From: Roseateles noduli
GTDB taxonomy: Bacteria > Pseudomonadota > Gammaproteobacteria > Burkholderiales > Burkholderiaceae_C
Direction: 5' to 3'
NCBI GenBank assembly: GCA_002205125.1
Contig: NIOE01000004.1
Span: forward strand, 310,001 to 374,000
Length of the DNA: 64,000 nucleotides
Position numbers and translations under genes: made by a program. This document shows, piece after piece, positions 17,340-27,761 of this stretch (position 1 is the stretch's first letter; each line of letters opens with the position of its first letter). The notes beneath the pieces are model-generated. The model was not told the DNA's origin and did not search any database. It saw nothing but the letters and a program-made list of their open reading frames with translations.

Positions 17340-17404
17340 CTTCGACTCCCTGCGATGCGGTCGTTCGCCGCATTGAGCCGCGGATGTTATCGACGCCGGA
17401 AACG

Positions 17405-17443
17405 AAAAAGGCCGGCGCCCCCCATCAGAGGGGGCGCCGGCCT
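17405..17443 (-). terminator. Rho-independent terminator of the peroxiredoxin gene
   Basis: On the minus strand AGGCCGGCGCCCC pairs with its complement (arms 17409-17421 and 17431-17443), followed by TTTTT (complement of 17405-17409). The stem is very GC-rich. It lies 22 nt after the stop of the minus-strand peroxiredoxin gene at 17466. Confidence 0.85.
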
Positions 17444-17465
17444 GTCGGCCCGCAGGAAGCAGTCC

Positions 17466-18125
17466 TTACTTCGGCTGCTTGACGATGCGCAGGTAGGGCT
17501 TAGGCGCCTTCCAGCCTTCCGGGTAGATCGTCTTGGCTTCGTCATCGGACACCGAGCCCGCGATGATCACGTCGTCGCCGTGCTTCCAGTTCACCGGCGT
17601 TGCGACGCGGTGCTTGGCGGTCAGCTGGATGGAGTCCAGCACGCGCAGGATCTCGTCGAAGTTGCGGCCCGTGGTCATCGGGTAGGTCAGCGTCAGCTTG
17701 ATCTTCTTGTCCGGGCCGACGATGAACACCGAACGCACCGTCGCGTTCGTCGCCGCGGTGCGGCCGTCCGACGTGCCCGGCTCTTCCGCCGGCAGCATGT
17801 TGTACAGCTTGGCCACGTTCAGGTCGGTGTCGCCGATCATCGGGTAGTTCACCGCGGCGCCTTGCGTCTCCTCGATGTCCGCCGCCCACTTCGAATGGTT
17901 CTCGACCGGGTCGATCGACAGGCCGATCAGCTTGGCATTGCGCTTGGTGAACTCGGGCTCGATCTTGGCCATGTAGCCCAGCTCGGTCGTGCACACCGGG
18001 GTGAAGTCCTTCGGATGCGAGAACAGGATGGCGTAGCTGTCGCCGATCCAGTTGTGGAAGTCGATCTCCCCCTTCGTCGTCTTGGCGGTGAAGTTCGGGG
18101 CGATGTCGTTGATGCGCAGAGACAT
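17466..18125 (-). CDS. 1-Cys peroxiredoxin (Prx6-type)
   Basis: 219 residues from ATG 18125 with GGAG six bases upstream. The catalytic motif HPKDFTPVCTTE carries the peroxidatic Cys, and the downstream Prx6 signature (LIGLSIDPVENHSKW, YPMIGD) is complete. The C-terminal arm (VNWKHGDDVII, YPEGWKAPKPYLR) is typical of the 1-Cys subfamily. It reduces hydrogen peroxide and alkyl hydroperoxides in the cytosol. It has its own terminator, so it is probably monocistronic. katG lies 2.2 kb away, but no shared regulation can be read. Confidence 0.93.
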   Translation of the reverse strand: MSLRINDIAPNFTAKTTKGEIDFHNWIGDSYAILFSHPKDFTPVCTTELGYMAKIEPEFTKRNAKLIGLSIDPVENHSKWAADIEETQGAAVNYPMIGDTDLNVAKLYNMLPAEEPGTSDGRTAATNATVRSVFIVGPDKKIKLTLTYPMTTGRNFDEILRVLDSIQLTAKHRVATPVNWKHGDDVIIAGSVSDDEAKTIYPEGWKAPKPYLRIVKQPK

Positions 18126-18319
18126 GGTGGGCTCCAAGGTTGAAAGTGCCGTCGCCGGCAGAGGCGGACTGGCAAGCCGGGCGATTCTCGTCGTCAATCC
18201 TGCCGTCGGGGGCGCCCGAGGAGGCGGAGCGACATTCTTGTCCTCCAGATTGACGACGGACGGAGTCTGCCCAATAGCCTTACTCGACCCGCGACTTTAC
18301 TCATGCGCGGACTGAATGC

Positions 18320-19000
18320 TCACTGGCCGAAGGTCCAGTTCGCACCGACGGTCCACCATCCTTCCTTCTGCGTCCGCGCGGTCGCGGACGTTCTCGCGTA
18401 GCTGAGGTCGAGCGTCAGCTGCTCGCTCAGCGTGCGTCGCAGGCCGAGTCGCGACAACGGCCGTTCGCCGTCATGGAAATGCTCGGCCAGCGCCTGCCAG
18501 GCGGGCGTCATCTGCCACTCGACGGCGACACCGCGCGGGGTGCGGTCGTCGGCGCCCTTCAGCCGGGAACGTCCCAGGTTCAGGTGGAAGGCCAGGTCCT
18601 CGCGCGGCGTCCAGGTCAGGGGCACCAGCAGCGACTGCTGCGAGCGCGGGGTCTGGTCTTGCCACCCCAGTGCCGCGACCAGGCCGATCGCCAGCTGCGG
18701 CTGCAGGGCGGTCGCCCATTTGAGCTGCACGCCGTGCAAATGGAGCGACGGCGCAGCCCGGGAAGTCTCCCGATCGACGTTGATGCCGGCTTCGGCACCC
18801 AGGACGTTGCAGCCGATGCCGGCGTGCTGGAACTGGCGCCGGTCGAGGCTGGAGCGCCCGGCCCAGAGTTCGAGATTGCATTGGCCGGGGTCGTCGATCG
18901 AGGCGTCGTCGACGGCGTGATGCCCGCCGGCGGCGAGGCAGGGGACGGGCAGCAGCGGGCCGGCGAGCAGGGCCAGCAGAGCCGGCAGGAAAGGGCGCAT
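18320..19000 (-). CDS. Exported outer-membrane-like hypothetical protein
   Basis: 226 residues with a signal peptide (LPALLALLAGPLLPVPCLAAGG, cleaved near AxA) and alternating strand patterns ending GWWTVGANWTFGQ, whose terminal aromatic strand resembles a beta-barrel C-terminus. AGGAG lies upstream of ATG 19000. It may be a small transporter-like barrel of the same general class as the MetA-like protein at 28666, but the sequences are not obviously related. Function unknown. Confidence 0.65.
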   Translation of the reverse strand: MRPFLPALLALLAGPLLPVPCLAAGGHHAVDDASIDDPGQCNLELWAGRSSLDRRQFQHAGIGCNVLGAEAGINVDRETSRAAPSLHLHGVQLKWATALQPQLAIGLVAALGWQDQTPRSQQSLLVPLTWTPREDLAFHLNLGRSRLKGADDRTPRGVAVEWQMTPAWQALAEHFHDGERPLSRLGLRRTLSEQLTLDLSYARTSATARTQKEGWWTVGANWTFGQ

Positions 19001-19463
19001 GAAGGACTCCTGTGCGCACTGTCGCGCACGCCGGTTGGGGCGTGATGACGGTGCGGCTCACGATGGATCGGATCGGGTGAGTCGTCGCGCGATGGCGACG
19101 GTTGCCTCGGGAAGGCGATCGATGCGACAGGAGAAGGAGAGGGCGCGCCGCTGCGCGCCACCGGAGCCGGTCAGCGCGTCAGTCGTGCGGCGGCCGTTCC
19201 GGCTCGCGTCGCGAAGGGACTGGGGGCACTGTCCACGGGGGCTCCAAGGGATGAAAGGCGCGGATTGTGGCATCGGTCAATGGCCTGGATCAACACCCTT
19301 GAGGGCTGTGTCGAATGGGCATCGGTTCACCTGGAAATCATCCGTGGATAGACCGCCCGTCGCTAGACTTTGTTCCCTCGCCCCAGGCTGCCCCCCGCCC
19401 TAATAGATCGTGGACGGGCTGTGCCCCTGGGGCGATATTTCTCCGGTAGTCGGGAGATCCAAA
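19001..19463. other. Intergenic region without recognised gene
   Basis: 463 bases between the divergent genes at 19000 and 19464. Both strands contain only short, Arg-rich frames without ribosome sites. It probably holds promoters for both flanking genes, but no clear -35/-10 pair or strong hairpin was found. Confidence 0.5.
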
Positions 19464-20186
19464 ATGCCAACAGCCATCCTTATCGACGGTGCGTTCTTCG
19501 TGAAGCGATTTCGAGCGCTGCAGCCGGATCAGGCGTTCGACGCCGATCGCGCGGCGGATTGCGCCTTCAGGTGGGCGCTTGCTCATCTGGTCGACCGCAG
19601 CCGTGGGCCGGAGAAGCGCTTCAAGGACCTGTTCAGGATCTATTTCTACGACTGTCCGCCGCTCATGAAGCGTCTTCAGAACCCGATCTCGGGCAAGGGC
19701 GTCAACTTCTCTACCAGTCCAGAGGCGTTGTTCCGCATGCAGTTGCACGACCGCCTCAAGACGAAGCGCAAGACGGCCCTGCGCCTGGGCCACCTTGCTT
19801 CGGACAGTCCTTGGACGATCAAGCCGGAAGCCATTCAGGCCATGCTCAAGCGAAAGATGAACTCTGACGATCTGACAGAGGGCGATGTCGTTCCCCATCT
19901 TCGTCAGAAGGGCGTCGACATGAACATCGGGGTGGACATCGTGACCCTGGCGTTGCGGAGGCTGGTCGACCAGATCGTTCTTGTATCAGGCGACGCCGAC
20001 TTTGTCCCGGCGGCCAAGATGGCGCGGCGCGAAGGCATCGACTTCATCCTTGACCCCATGTGGCAGCCGGTCTCGGCCAGTTTGCAGGAGCACGTCGACG
20101 GATTGCGTTCCACCGCGCGTCGCCGCGAGCGCGCAGACAACGAGCCGGCGAGAACCCCGGAAGGTGTCGTTCAGATGGCTGCCTGA
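19464..20186 (+). CDS. NYN-domain (PIN-like) protein
   Basis: 240 residues beginning MPTAILIDGAFFVKRF, whose Asp is the first metal ligand of the NYN/LabA PIN-like fold. VLVSGDADFVPAAKMARREG supplies the conserved SGDxDF segment with two more acidic residues. The family includes putative RNases. Residues 155-165 (KGVDMNIGVDIVTLAL) match the KGVD pattern of LabA-type NYN proteins. Downstream is katG after 151 bp. Substrate unknown. Confidence 0.82.
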   Translation: MPTAILIDGAFFVKRFRALQPDQAFDADRAADCAFRWALAHLVDRSRGPEKRFKDLFRIYFYDCPPLMKRLQNPISGKGVNFSTSPEALFRMQLHDRLKTKRKTALRLGHLASDSPWTIKPEAIQAMLKRKMNSDDLTEGDVVPHLRQKGVDMNIGVDIVTLALRRLVDQIVLVSGDADFVPAAKMARREGIDFILDPMWQPVSASLQEHVDGLRSTARRRERADNEPARTPEGVVQMAA

Positions 20187-22539
<2,353 letters not shown>

Positions 22540-22545
22540 GCGGAC

Positions 22546-22580
22546 GCGGGGCCGCCGCCCGGGAGGGCGGGCGGTCCCGC
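22546..22580 (+). terminator. GC-rich hairpin after katG
   Basis: GCGGGGCCGCCGCCC (22546-22560) pairs, with one wobble and one bulge, with GGGCGGGCGGTCCCGC (22565-22580) around GGGA. It begins six bases after the katG stop. It has no T-run, so it may be a weak or factor-assisted terminator. Confidence 0.4.
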
Positions 22581-22596
22581 AGCCATCCCGCTGGCC

Positions 22597-22673
22597 GTAG
22601 GCAAATTGGCTACGGTGTAGGCGGATTGGCTACGACGTAGGCAAATTGCCTACAATGTAGGCATATTGGCTAC
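22597..22673. promoter_or_regulatory. Four tandem 17-bp palindromic operators
   Basis: The near-palindrome GTAGGCAAATTGGCTAC and variants occupy 22597-22613, 22617-22633, 22637-22653 and 22657-22673: four sites with exactly 20-bp periodicity and 3-bp spacers. The outer arms GTAG and CTAC are invariant. The array ends 15 bp before the ATG of the MNT gene, whose N-terminus looks like a winged helix. Autoregulation by that protein is the simplest reading. The AT-rich centres differ from the surrounding GC-rich DNA. Confidence 0.75.
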
Positions 22674-22688
22674 AGCGGAATTGACGCC

Positions 22689-23294
22689 ATGAACGACACC
22701 CAACTGACGGAGCTCTTTGGCAGCGTGGGGCGCTTCCGAGTGCTGCGCACCTTGTTCGCCGAGCCGGGCCGGGGTTTCGGTCAGCGCGAATTGGCAGCCG
22801 AGGCCGGCACTGACGCGGGCAGCGTGGCCCGCTGGTTGAGGCGCTGGGCCACGGCGGGGTTGGTGACGCGTCGCGAGCGGGACGGCTTGCCGCGATATCA
22901 AGCCAGCGGCGATCCAACGTTGGCGCCGCTGGTGCTCCTCATGCAGCAGGACAGTCTGCTGGTCCGCACCTTGCGCGAGTGCCTGGAGCCCCTCAAAGGT
23001 GTCGACGTGGCGTTCGTCTTCGGGTCCGTGGCGCGGGGAGAAGCCAGCGCCGAGAGCGACATCGACATCCTGGTGCTCGGAAATTTGTCGGAACTCAAAG
23101 TGAACGTTGCTTTGAAGCCCGCGAGTCGGGCTCTGGGCCGCAGCGTGCATGCCACCGTTTCTACGATGGCCTCCTTTCAGGAACAACTCCGTGGCAAGGA
23201 GAGCTTCGCGCAGGACATCGCGCGGGGGCCGCGGATTCCCTTGATCGGAGAGTTCGATGTTGAAGTCCTTTCGGGAGTTGGCGGCCCAACCTGA
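22689..23294 (+). CDS. Winged-helix plus MNT nucleotidyltransferase protein (antitoxin-like)
   Basis: 201 residues. Residues about 1-75 look like a winged helix-turn-helix (GRFRVLRTLF, QRELAAEAGTDAGSVARWL, LVTRRERDGLPRYQA). Residues 100-135 carry the minimal nucleotidyltransferase signature GS-X10-DxD (GSVARGEASAESDIDILVLG). In HEPN/MNT toxin-antitoxin modules the MNT protein modifies the HEPN toxin with AMP and silences it. Its 3' end overlaps the next gene by 38 bases, and four palindromes lie directly upstream. Confidence 0.82.
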   Translation: MNDTQLTELFGSVGRFRVLRTLFAEPGRGFGQRELAAEAGTDAGSVARWLRRWATAGLVTRRERDGLPRYQASGDPTLAPLVLLMQQDSLLVRTLRECLEPLKGVDVAFVFGSVARGEASAESDIDILVLGNLSELKVNVALKPASRALGRSVHATVSTMASFQEQLRGKESFAQDIARGPRIPLIGEFDVEVLSGVGGPT

Positions 23295-23724
23295 CGCGCC
23301 GCTCCGGCCCCTTGCCGTGAACGCGCGGGACGCTGTCCAGTGGCTCGCTCAATCGCAGATCAAGTTGCAAGACGCGCAGCAGCCGTTGATCTCCAACGGC
23401 ACGCGGATGGACGTTTCCTGGGATGCTGTTCTGCTCGCCTGCATGGCCGTGGCCTGCGCGGAGGGTTGGCGGGTGACGAGCGACCGCGGGCATCACATCG
23501 TCGTGCTGGAAGGCGCTTGCGAAGCCTTGGCGCTTGGCGAAACCCGGTTCGACGAACTGGACATCCTGCGCGACTGGCGCAACCGGAAGTATCGCGCCGG
23601 CTTCACCGTCGAGGACAGCGAGCTGGAAGAAGCGCTGGAATGGGTCGTCGCTTTCCTCGCGGACGTGGCGCGTTGGTACGAGACGCAGCACCGGGCGCTG
23701 TTGCTACGGGGCCTCTCCCGCTGA
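23257..23724 (+). CDS. HEPN-like partner of the MNT protein
   Basis: 155 residues from ATG 23257, inside the end of the MNT gene, with GGAG upstream. It is a mostly helical protein. The segment LRDWRNRKYRAGF stands where HEPN toxins carry RX4-6H; here the His position appears to be Arg, so RNase activity may be lost or the motif displaced. C-terminal helices (LEEALEWVVAFLADVARWYETQHR) match a HEPN-type four-helix bundle. Assignment rests mainly on pairing with the MNT gene. Confidence 0.62.
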   Translation: MLKSFRELAAQPDAPLRPLAVNARDAVQWLAQSQIKLQDAQQPLISNGTRMDVSWDAVLLACMAVACAEGWRVTSDRGHHIVVLEGACEALALGETRFDELDILRDWRNRKYRAGFTVEDSELEEALEWVVAFLADVARWYETQHRALLLRGLSR

Positions 23725-23779
23725 CCCTCTGCAACGTTTGGTTCCAGAAATCTTTCCATTCGTTTCCTAAGATAGTGGG

Positions 23780-24442
23780 ATGGACGTCCCTTCCAACAAG
23801 CCGGCCCACCGGCAGTTCCCTACCTCGATGATCGTTGCCGCCCTCCTGGCGTTGGGTCTGGGTGCGTGCGGCGGCGGGGGCGGCGATGCCGCGCCGACGC
23901 CCGACCCGGTCACGCCCACTTCCCCGACGAATCCCACCAATCCGACGAACCCGACGAACCCGACCAATCCCGGGCCGACGGATCCGCCGCTCGTCGCCGG
24001 GACCTGCGACCTGCCCAACTTCAAGCAGGACCTGCTGGACCGCATCAACGCGCTGCGCGCCGCCGGCGCGAGCTGCGGGTCGTCGGGCAATTTCCCGGCC
24101 GTCTCGCCGGTGGTCTGGAACGACAAGCTGACGACGGCCGCCGACGGCCACGCGCTGGACATGGCGACGAAGAACTACTTCAGCCACGACAGTCAGGACG
24201 GCCGCAGCTTCTCCACCCGCATCACCAACGCGGGCTACACCTGGGCCGCCGCGGGCGAGAACATCGCCGCCGGACAGACCACCGTCGAGTCGGTCATGAG
24301 CTCGTGGCGCAACAGCCCCGGGCATTGCGCCAACCTGATGTCGGCGAACTTCGTCGACGTCGGCGTTGCCTGCCGGCCGGCCGCGTCCTCAGCCAACACG
24401 TACAGCAAGTACTGGGTGATGGACCTCGGCAAGGCGCGCTGA
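23780..24442 (+). CDS. CAP/SCP-domain lipoprotein (YkwD-like)
   Basis: 220 residues. A lipoprotein signal ends in LGLGAC|GGGGG. It is followed by a Thr-Asn-Pro repeat linker (five TNP units around residues 48-64) and a CAP domain with LDRINALRA, NDKLTTAADGHALDMA, FSHDSQDGRSF, GENIAAGQ, WRNSPGHCANLM and YWVMDLGK. Conserved His and Glu of the CAP cavity are visible (FSHD, GEN, GHC). Function of bacterial CAP lipoproteins is unsettled. An alternative start at 23828 would shorten the N-region. Confidence 0.88.
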   Translation: MDVPSNKPAHRQFPTSMIVAALLALGLGACGGGGGDAAPTPDPVTPTSPTNPTNPTNPTNPTNPGPTDPPLVAGTCDLPNFKQDLLDRINALRAAGASCGSSGNFPAVSPVVWNDKLTTAADGHALDMATKNYFSHDSQDGRSFSTRITNAGYTWAAAGENIAAGQTTVESVMSSWRNSPGHCANLMSANFVDVGVACRPAASSANTYSKYWVMDLGKAR

Positions 24443-24475
24443 ACCACGCCTCGCAGGACGACTGCCCTTCTTACT

Positions 24476-24499
24476 CCCTCTCCCGCTTGCGGGAGAGGG
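24476..24499. repeat. REP-like intergenic hairpin
   Basis: CCCTCTCCCGC (24476-24486) and its perfect reverse complement (24489-24499) form an 11-bp stem with a TT loop, followed by AGGGGTGAGGG. This word is a common dispersed intergenic hairpin in GC-rich Proteobacteria. It lies between convergent genes and could also end transcription. Confidence 0.6.
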
Positions 24500-24547
24500 C
24501 AGGGGTGAGGGCCAGCGGCGGTGGAAGTGCGGAGGCTTCAGCGATGC

Positions 24548-25258
24548 TCACGCCTGCTTCGGTCGTCGCACGGCCCGCACCTTGCCGCTGTTCCCGCCAC
24601 CGCAGTAGAACAATCCGGCCCCGTCGGACTCCAGCCCGCTGACACCCACGTTCGCGGGCAGGGCCAGCCGCTCGATCACGGCGCCATCCGCCGGATCCAC
24701 GCGACGCAGTTCGCTCTCATCGCCCTCCCAGGTGCCGTGCCAGAGCTCGCCGTCCACCCAGGTCACGCCGGTGACGAAGCGGTTGGACTCGATGGTGCGT
24801 CGCACCGCGCCGGTCTCCGGGTCGATCTGGACGATCCTGCGATCCCGGTACTGCCCGACCCACAGACTCCCTTCCGCCCAGGTGAGCCCCGAATCGCTGC
24901 CCTGGCCCGACGGCGCCGGAATGGTCCCGACGACGCGACCGCTCTGCGGATCGATCTTCTGGATCTGCGAATCGCCGATCTGGTAGAGGTGGCGGCCGTC
25001 GAAGGCCGTGCCGGCGTCCGCGGCGCACGGCAGCGTGCGCTGGACCTCGCCGCTGGCCGGATCGATCGCCAGCAGGCCGGCCGCCGTGGCGGCCCAGACG
25101 CGGTCGCCGTCATGGCTCACGCCGTGGACGGCAGGCGCGCCCGGGTAGGGACCGTACTCGCGCACGACCTCGGCCATGCGGGCCGCGGGCAGGTGCGCGT
25201 TGGAGGCCATGCGCGCCTCGGCGTGAGGATCGCAGGCGTCGGAACTGGAAGCAGTCAT
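24548..25258 (-). CDS. Beta-propeller (Vgb/glutaminyl-cyclase-like) protein
   Basis: 236 residues from ATG 25258, preceded by GGAGAACACG; the longer frame to 25300 lacks a site. Repeated blades such as GLLAIDPASGEVQRTLP, QKIDPQSGRVVGTIPAP, VQIDPETGAVRRTIE and RRVDPADGAVIERLALP indicate a five- to six-bladed propeller like SMP-30/Vgb or glutamine cyclotransferase folds. No signal peptide, so probably cytosolic. It is encoded 43 bases downstream of a regulator on the same strand; ligand unknown. Confidence 0.72.
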   Translation of the reverse strand: MTASSSDACDPHAEARMASNAHLPAARMAEVVREYGPYPGAPAVHGVSHDGDRVWAATAAGLLAIDPASGEVQRTLPCAADAGTAFDGRHLYQIGDSQIQKIDPQSGRVVGTIPAPSGQGSDSGLTWAEGSLWVGQYRDRRIVQIDPETGAVRRTIESNRFVTGVTWVDGELWHGTWEGDESELRRVDPADGAVIERLALPANVGVSGLESDGAGLFYCGGGNSGKVRAVRRPKQA

Positions 25259-25301
25259 CGTGTTCTCCTTTGCGGCGAACCGTCGCCGCATGGACCTCAA
25301 T

Positions 25302-26522
25302 CTATCCAGCCGTCGGCGGAGCGGGGAGTAACAAGATCGTCGCGATTCCCGTCATTGGCGGCGCGAGCCAGCGCTTCGCCCGCGCCTGACCGATGGCGCG
25401 CACCCGTCCTGCCGCTTCGAGTTCCGCGAGCGCGCGCTGCACCGTCCGCTGGCTGGCGCCCAGCGCCATCGCGAGCGCCGACGTCGACCACGCCGCGCCG
25501 TCGGCCAGCAGCGCCTGCAGCGACGCGGTCTCGCCTTCCAGCGGCGGCACGAGCAGGCAGGCCGCGCGCTCATCCGCCACGCGCAGTGCGAAACCCTCGC
25601 GCGTCGCTTCGATCTGGGCGACGGGATCGATCAGCGCACGCAGCCGGCCGAGCTCGACGCGCAGGCGCGCGCGATGCGTCTCGTCGGGATGCCGGGTCCG
25701 GAACGCGCGGAGGATGAGCGTCGCGCGATCCGCGTCGCCGGGCCAGGATTCGGCCAGCACGCGTGCCAGTGCGAACAGCACGGGTCGACGCGAGAGATCG
25801 ACGTGGAGCCCGGCGCCGCGAATGGTGCGTCGGCAGGCGTCCACGACGAGCATCGGCGAGGCCAGCAAGGCCTCGACCTCCTCCAGCCGCAAGTTCCTCG
25901 CCTGACCGCCGTCGATGCGGCGCGCGGCCGGATGATCGAGCGAGGCGCGCAGATCGTCAGCCTCCGCGATCAGGGCCGCCACGCCGGCATGTTGCGCGGC
26001 GACGAGCGCGCGTTCGACGGCGACCCGGGCATCGCCGATGCGCAAGGCCCTCATCGCGAGTTCCGCCGAGGCCAGCGCCGCCATCGCGACGAGCAAGGAC
26101 GGCGCGCCGCCGACGTCCTCGGCGGGAAGCGCCTCGCCCGCCTGTTCCAGGCGGCCCAGCAGGATCAGACGCCGCGCGGCGACCAGCCGGGCCTGCAGCG
26201 CGTTGGCGCGATCGTCGTGGGCGTCCAGCGTGGCGGCGGCCTGCAGCAGCGGACGCGTCGGTTCTCCCAGGTCGCGCATCGCCAGCGCGACCTCCGCTTC
26301 GGCCACGACGCAGCGTGCGCGGGCCACGGCCTCTTTCGGTCCGAACGCCTTGGCGGCCTGGCGCAGCAGCTCGCGGGCGCGCGAATGCTCGCCGAGCTGC
26401 GCCATCGCGATGCCGCGCAGCGCGAGCGCGGGAGGATCGTCGCGCAGGGCGACCCGCTGCAGCGCGCTCAGCGCATCCCCGGCGGCGAGGAAGCGGGCGG
26501 CGGCGGTGATCAGGGCGTCCAT
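25302..26522 (-). CDS. Transcriptional regulator with helical repeats and C-terminal HTH
   Basis: 406 residues. Residues 1-190 are Ala/Leu-rich helical pairs resembling TPRs (ARELLRQAAKAFG, AVERALVAAQHAG). Near the C-terminus WSTSALAMALGASQRTVQRALAELEAAGRV is a clear helix-turn-helix with a following wing (split here: STSALAMALGASQRTV, QRALAELEAAGRV). Residues 245-300 (RHPDETHRARLRVELGRLRAL) resemble a winged-helix or BTAD-like element. It probably controls the propeller gene that follows. Confidence 0.7.
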   Translation of the reverse strand: MDALITAAARFLAAGDALSALQRVALRDDPPALALRGIAMAQLGEHSRARELLRQAAKAFGPKEAVARARCVVAEAEVALAMRDLGEPTRPLLQAAATLDAHDDRANALQARLVAARRLILLGRLEQAGEALPAEDVGGAPSLLVAMAALASAELAMRALRIGDARVAVERALVAAQHAGVAALIAEADDLRASLDHPAARRIDGGQARNLRLEEVEALLASPMLVVDACRRTIRGAGLHVDLSRRPVLFALARVLAESWPGDADRATLILRAFRTRHPDETHRARLRVELGRLRALIDPVAQIEATREGFALRVADERAACLLVPPLEGETASLQALLADGAAWSTSALAMALGASQRTVQRALAELEAAGRVRAIGQARAKRWLAPPMTGIATILLLPAPPTAG

Positions 26523-26623
26523 GGGGGCGGAGCTTAAGTGCCGGCGACGGCTGCCCCCGAATCCCCGGGGTCAGGGAGACCCCTCGTCGGCAGGTGCGGG
26601 GGGCCCCGAATACACTTCCGCCC

Positions 26624-26866
26624 ATGGAACTGAAGATCGTCGTCTATTCGAAGTCCGCCTGCCCGCAATGCGACACGGCGAAGAGTCTGCTCAAGTCCCG
26701 CGGGATGGACTATCAGGAGATCCTGATCGACGACGAGGCCGAGCGCCTGGCCTTCTACGAGAAGTGCGGCCCGTCCGTGCGCCAGATGCCGCAGGTCTTC
26801 ATCAACGACCAGCGCGTCGGCGGCGTCACCGGCCTGCAGGCCGCGCTGAAGCAGCTGGGCCGCTGA
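26624..26866 (+). CDS. Glutaredoxin-like protein
   Basis: 80 residues starting MELKIVVYSKSACPQCDTAK, a CxxC (CPQC) redox motif. QMPQVFINDQRVGGVTGLQ is the conserved cis-Pro and glutathione-binding segment (TVPxxFI, GG) of glutaredoxins. It catalyses glutathione-dependent disulfide exchange in the cytosol. CPQC instead of CPYC suggests a variant, perhaps NrdH-like; nrd genes are not adjacent. The open frame upstream of the ATG is not conserved. Confidence 0.88.
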   Translation: MELKIVVYSKSACPQCDTAKSLLKSRGMDYQEILIDDEAERLAFYEKCGPSVRQMPQVFINDQRVGGVTGLQAALKQLGR

Positions 26867-26986
26867 TCGCGGCAAGCCTCGCGGCGTCCTACGCCGCGAC
26901 GGCCTGAACGCCTACAAGCGCCCGACACGGCGCGTTCCAGACTGGACGCTTCAGCCGACTATCTTCGTCGGCATGGGAGTCCTCTC

Positions 26987-27721
26987 ATGGAGCAGCCGTC
27001 CACCGCCTCTGTGCAGGCGTCGTCCTCCACGCCCGCGTTGAAGGACGCGAAGTCCCTGGCCAAGGCGAACGCGAAGCCCTATCCCGGCGACAGCCCCGAG
27101 TACCGCGCCGCGCGCGAGGCGCTGCTCGCCGAAGAGGTCGAGCTCAGACGCCATCTCTGGCGAGTCGCCGAACAGCGGCGCGCGTTGCCGCTAGGCGGCG
27201 AGGCCGAGCCCTACCGCTTCCTCGACGAAGACGGCAAGGAGGTCGGCCTGGCCGATCTCTTCGGCCGGCACGACACGCTGGTCACCTACTTCTGGATGTA
27301 CGGCCCGCAGCGCGAGCGGCCGTGTCCGATGTGCACGTCCTTCCTGGGCTCGCTGGACATCCCGATGCGCGACCTCGATCAGCGTGTCGCCGTCGCGGTC
27401 CTGGGACGTTCGCCGGTGTCACGGCAGCTCGCCTTCGCGCGCGAACGCGGATGGCGCAACCTGCGCTTCTTCCAGCTCGTCGGCGATCAGTTCACGACCA
27501 CCTTCAAGCTGATCGACGACAAGGGCTTCGAGTACCCCGCGCTGACCGTCTGGGTGCGTCGCGGCGACAAGGTCTTCCACTTCTGGAGCGCCGAAAGCGG
27601 CGGCACCGAGGACCCCGGCCAGGACGCGCACGGCGCGCCCGAGATCGCGCCACTGTGGAACGTGCTCGACCTGACCCCCGGCGGACGGGGGACGAGCTGG
27701 TATCCGAAGCTGGACTACTGA
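26987..27721 (+). CDS. DUF899 thioredoxin-fold protein
   Basis: 244 residues. After a Ser/Ala-rich N-terminus come EYRAAREALLAEEVELRRHLWRVAEQRR (split: AREALLAEEVELRRHL), YRFLDEDGKEVGLADLF and YFWMYGPQRERPCPMCTSFL, the DUF899 pattern with a CPMC redox-like motif. WSAESGGTEDPGQDA and PLWNVLDLTPGGRG are also typical. Family members are called thioredoxin-like; activity unproven. Confidence 0.85.
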   Translation: MEQPSTASVQASSSTPALKDAKSLAKANAKPYPGDSPEYRAAREALLAEEVELRRHLWRVAEQRRALPLGGEAEPYRFLDEDGKEVGLADLFGRHDTLVTYFWMYGPQRERPCPMCTSFLGSLDIPMRDLDQRVAVAVLGRSPVSRQLAFARERGWRNLRFFQLVGDQFTTTFKLIDDKGFEYPALTVWVRRGDKVFHFWSAESGGTEDPGQDAHGAPEIAPLWNVLDLTPGGRGTSWYPKLDY

Positions 27722-27761
27722 GCGCTCGCTGCGCGCGCGGCGCGAAGTCAGCGTCCGGCGA

